Of a stretch of 17,058 nt of DNA, positions 14,965-17,058 are shown one piece after another. The number at the start of each line of letters is the position of its first letter. The first letter of the stretch is position 1. Origin of the DNA: Patescibacteria group bacterium (GTDB lineage: Bacteria > Patescibacteriota > Patescibacteriia > WFTA01 > S139-112); NCBI GenBank assembly GCA_015485715.1, contig WFTA01000078.1, forward strand, positions 1 through 17,058. Direction: 5' to 3'. The translations under genes and the position numbers were made by a program. A model generated the notes under the pieces. That model made no database searches, was not told the DNA's origin, and was given only the letters and a program-made list of their open reading frames with translations.

Positions 14965-15063
14965 ATGTCAAGAAAAACAATAAAGATTATATGGACAATA
15001 CTTTCTATCATTATTATAATCAGTTTTTTGGTGCTTACTTTTATAACACCATTTACTATATAA
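14965..15063 (+). CDS. 32-residue single-helix membrane peptide
   Basis: Small ORF in the space between lepA and the PH-domain gene: a basic N-terminus (MSRKTIK), then one continuous hydrophobic helix (about residues 8-27) and a short TPFTI tail. The positive-inside pattern predicts an inner-membrane peptide with the N-terminus in the cytoplasm. It fits neatly between genes (22 bases after lepA, 3 bases before the next start). I have an impression that comparable 30-residue peptides recur in CPR genomes, but cannot verify it. A chance ORF in AT-rich DNA remains possible. Confidence 0.5.
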   Translation: MSRKTIKIIWTILSIIIIISFLVLTFITPFTI

Positions 15064-15066
15064 GGT

Positions 15067-15570
15067 ATGGCAGCATTTTATCGCAAACTCCTTAAGGATG
15101 ATGAGGAGCTTGTAAGAGTAATCAGACAGTATCCAGTAGTTCATATTTGGAGATTATTTTGGGGATATTTATTCCTGTTTTCTGCCTTTTTCTTCTCAGT
15201 TCCACTTTTTAGACTTAAAACTTTTGGACTGGTTGTGTTTATGATTTTACTAATAATTGCTATTATTTTAATAGTAAAATCAATTGTGATCTACTATTTC
15301 AATAGTTTTATTATCACAGACAAAAGAATTATAGACTGGGATCAAAGAGGGCTTTTCCACAGAGAAATATCTGAGACAGATTATAACAAAGTGCAGGATA
15401 TAACTTATAAAATAAAAGGGTTTTGGGCAACAATATTGAATTTTGGAACACTGCAGATACAGACAGCCGGAGGAAGTGTGCTTTTGGAATTATCATATGT
15501 AAAAAACCCTTCCAAGATTCAGTCACTTTTAATAGATATTAAAAGGAATTATGACCAGTCAGCAAAATAA
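15067..15570 (+). CDS. Membrane protein with bacterial PH domain
   Basis: 167 residues. A short cytoplasmic N-terminus with acidic DDEELV is followed by two membrane helices (about residues 26-48 and 54-76) and then a bacterial PH-like domain: FNSFIITDKRIIDWDQRGLF, a YNKVQDITYKIKG segment, and GTLQIQTAGG. This is the layout of the YdbS/bPH family, whose molecular role is poorly defined; envelope maintenance is often suggested. The next gene starts within its last 20 bases, so it is probably translationally coupled to the FtsB/DivIC-like protein, hinting at a division- or envelope-linked role. Start chosen at the ATG right after the small upstream ORF. Confidence 0.8.
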   Translation: MAAFYRKLLKDDEELVRVIRQYPVVHIWRLFWGYLFLFSAFFFSVPLFRLKTFGLVVFMILLIIAIILIVKSIVIYYFNSFIITDKRIIDWDQRGLFHREISETDYNKVQDITYKIKGFWATILNFGTLQIQTAGGSVLLELSYVKNPSKIQSLLIDIKRNYDQSAK

Positions 15571-15949
15571 AATACTTAGAATCTTTTCTTCAAAGGTATT
15601 TGCCGTGGTTATGGTATTTTTGATACTATTAATATCTATAGGGCTATATAAAGATTATATCCGCAGACAACAGTTTGGTGCAGAAATAAAGAAGTTGGAG
15701 GCAAGGTTGGAAGAACTAGAGGGGAGAAGAGTAGAATTATCCAAATTGGTAGATATATTATCATCAGCCAGATATATTGAAAAAGAAGCAAGGGTAAGAT
15801 TTGGACTTAAAAAAGAAGGAGAGAAAGTTATCTCAGTTCCTGATGATGCAAAGCCGCAGGTTTTGGGGGCAAGTGATATAGTTATAAAATATAAACCAAA
15901 TTATATACAGTGGCTTGAATATTTTTTTAGTCCTAAAAATTCTAAATAA
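15551..15949 (+). CDS. FtsB/DivIC-like septum formation protein
   Basis: 132-residue bitopic membrane protein: a short basic N-terminus, one membrane helix (about residues 17-35), a coiled coil (about 38-70) with heptad Leu/Glu pattern, and the family signature ARYIEKEARVRFGLKKEGEKVI (about 73-94, compare YIEKEAREKLGLVKPGE). The family links FtsL and the divisome and controls FtsW/FtsI activity. An extracytoplasmic tail of about 35 residues contains aromatic NYIQWLEYFF near its end. It overlaps the PH-domain gene by 20 bases, with GGA at 15545-15547 as a possible ribosome site. Presence of ftsW upstream fits. It cannot be split confidently between FtsB and DivIC. Confidence 0.85.
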   Translation: MTSQQNKILRIFSSKVFAVVMVFLILLISIGLYKDYIRRQQFGAEIKKLEARLEELEGRRVELSKLVDILSSARYIEKEARVRFGLKKEGEKVISVPDDAKPQVLGASDIVIKYKPNYIQWLEYFFSPKNSK

Positions 15950-15952
15950 TAT

Positions 15953-16023
15953 GCGGGGTTAGTATAATGGCAGTACGTGAGCTTCCCAAGCTCAAAGTGC
16001 GGGTTCGATTCCCGTACCCCGCT
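15953..16023 (+). tRNA. tRNA-Gly (anticodon CCC)
   Basis: Full cloverleaf of 71 bases. Acceptor GCGGGGT (15953-15959) pairs with ACCCCGC (16016-16022). The D arm contains AATGG. The anticodon stem TGAGC/GCTCA encloses loop TTCCCAA with anticodon CCC at 15985-15987. The T arm is GCGGG-TTCGATT-CCCGT (one G-U pair) and the variable loop has 4 bases. Discriminator is T16023, as usual for bacterial tRNA-Gly; CCA is not encoded. It reads GGG only, so other tRNA-Gly genes must lie elsewhere. It sits 3 bases after the FtsB-like stop. Confidence 0.96.
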
Positions 16024-16040
16024 CAAGTTATTATACAGCT

Positions 16041-17030
16041 ATGATAGAAGTAAAACGGAAGCTGATACTTGAGCCTAAAAAAGAAAATGAGTGGGAATCG
16101 CAGGCTGTTTTAAACCCCACATCTTTTAAAGATCAACAAGGCATCCATCTTATCTATAGAGCTGTCCGTTATCCCAATTACTCCAGTTTGGGATATGCTT
16201 TGCTTGTAGATGGGATTATATCCAGACAAGGTACGCCTTTTATGTCTCCTGAATACGAATGGGAAAAAGAAGGAATAGAGGACCCTCGTATCACCAAAAT
16301 AGATACTGAATACTATCTTCTTTATACTGCATGGGACGGTCAAAATGCCAGAGTTGCCTATGCACAGGGAAAGAGCATCTTTAATCTTGAGAAAAAAGGA
16401 ATTATAAGTCCCAGTATACCCCTTAAAAAAGCTATAGAGATAGTTAGTGATGAAAGATATAGAAAAGTATGGAGTCAATATATAGATATAAATCCTTATT
16501 GTACAGTATGGGATAAAGACGCAGCGCTACTGCCTGAAAAAATAGATAACCAATTTGTCTATATACATCGCTTGGATCCTGATATTCATATAGTCAAGGT
16601 TGAAAATCTTGATATTTTAAAATCAGACAAATGGTGGGAAGAATATTTAAAAAATATCAAAAAATACACAATCATCAAGCCAAAATATAAATGGGAAAGC
16701 GAAAAGATAGGGCTCGGACCGACACCAGTCAAGATAGATAAGTACTGGCTGCTTATTTATCATGGAGTAGAAGGCAAGGATAACAATAGAGTATATAGCG
16801 CGGGCGCTATGCTTTTGGATCAAAATTTGCAGGAAATATCACGTCTTAGTTATCCTTTATTTAGACCAGAATATGAGTGGGAAAAGAAAGGTGATGTCAA
16901 TAATGTCGTTTTTCCAGAGGGAATAATTTTGGAAGAAGACAATCTTATAATCTTCTATGGCTGTGCTGACAGTAGAATTGGTAAAGCTGAGGTAAATCTT
17001 GCACAGCTAATGCAGGAACTTCTTAAATAA
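16041..17030 (+). CDS. Glycoside hydrolase family 130 protein (beta-mannoside phosphorylase or hydrolase)
   Basis: 329-residue cytoplasmic five-bladed beta-propeller of the GH130 type, which cleaves beta-mannosides by phosphorolysis or, in some branches, hydrolysis. Seen are VLNPTSF near the N-terminus, EDPRI with the probable catalytic Asp81, KD at 159-160, GLGPTPV, a YHGV loop (His241), VVFPEG, and YGCADSRIG (Asp310). No signal peptide is visible. The blades carry a repeated PEYEWEK-x-G element (about 71-79 and 278-286) and a diverged copy (KYKWESEKIG, about 218-227). Phosphorylase or hydrolase cannot be decided by eye. It starts 17 bases after the tRNA, with no visible ribosome site; no sugar transporter or other glycan gene is beside it. 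Confidence 0.88.
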   Translation: MIEVKRKLILEPKKENEWESQAVLNPTSFKDQQGIHLIYRAVRYPNYSSLGYALLVDGIISRQGTPFMSPEYEWEKEGIEDPRITKIDTEYYLLYTAWDGQNARVAYAQGKSIFNLEKKGIISPSIPLKKAIEIVSDERYRKVWSQYIDINPYCTVWDKDAALLPEKIDNQFVYIHRLDPDIHIVKVENLDILKSDKWWEEYLKNIKKYTIIKPKYKWESEKIGLGPTPVKIDKYWLLIYHGVEGKDNNRVYSAGAMLLDQNLQEISRLSYPLFRPEYEWEKKGDVNNVVFPEGIILEEDNLIIFYGCADSRIGKAEVNLAQLMQELLK

Positions 17031-17058
17031 TCTAAAATTTGATTTTTTCCGTATTAAG

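Noticed and set aside
15981..15990. tRNA-Gly with UCC anticodon
   Set aside because: The loop is TTCCCAA between 5-bp stems, so positions 34-36 are CCC; reading UCC would require shifting the loop by one base.

Overview
This is an AT-rich, gene-dense bacterial window. All recognisable genes lie on the + strand, most are 0-50 bases apart or overlap, and there is one real intergenic gap (7503-7863). Several traits point to the Candidate Phyla Radiation (Patescibacteria): a short type IV pilus alignment set with no outer-membrane secretin nearby, a MurG with unusual nucleotide-loop motifs (GGGTLGPV, HQQD, GGGTGA), very small membrane genes, and a membrane-anchored Clp-like ATPase. UGA is an ordinary stop codon here (it ends the pilM-, pilN-, pgk- and murG-like genes), which argues against the UGA=Gly lineages (Gracilibacteria/SR1). 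I would not name a class from this window alone. Many starts have a weak or no visible Shine-Dalgarno sequence.

Left block (2-7502), probably one long transcription unit. It opens with the 3' part of pilM, then pilN-like and pilO-like genes and a small one-helix protein ending in a DPF motif; together these look like the cytoplasmic/inner-membrane platform of a type IV pilus. A 46-residue basic ORF overlaps the start of a divergent phosphoglycerate kinase gene. The kinase gene is joined by an ATGA overlap to an aromatic/hydroxy amino acid permease-like transporter. The block ends with a 116-residue polytopic membrane protein followed one base later by a membrane-anchored double-AAA+ Clp-like protein. 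The first ATPase module of that protein is degenerate, and both modules lack the usual aromatic pore-loop residues. This pair is the most unusual system in the window.

Gap (7503-7863). No gene is visible. It holds a 15-bp inverted repeat (one mismatch) enclosing a strong palindrome, two degenerate heptamer arrays, a GC-richer hairpin segment between perfect 11-bp direct repeats, and a possible promoter for the next unit.

Right block (7864-17030). tRNA modification, replication and cell-envelope genes are mixed: tgt, a DciA/DUF721 protein, an unrecognised 101-residue protein, a tRNA-dihydrouridine synthase, ftsW, murG, lepA, a 32-residue membrane peptide, a PH-domain membrane protein, an FtsB/DivIC-like division protein, tRNA-Gly(CCC), and a GH130 glycosidase/phosphorylase. 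FtsW, MurG and FtsB/DivIC suggest a division/peptidoglycan theme; Tgt, Dus, LepA and the tRNA suggest a translation theme. I saw no transposase, CRISPR array, rRNA or phage gene.
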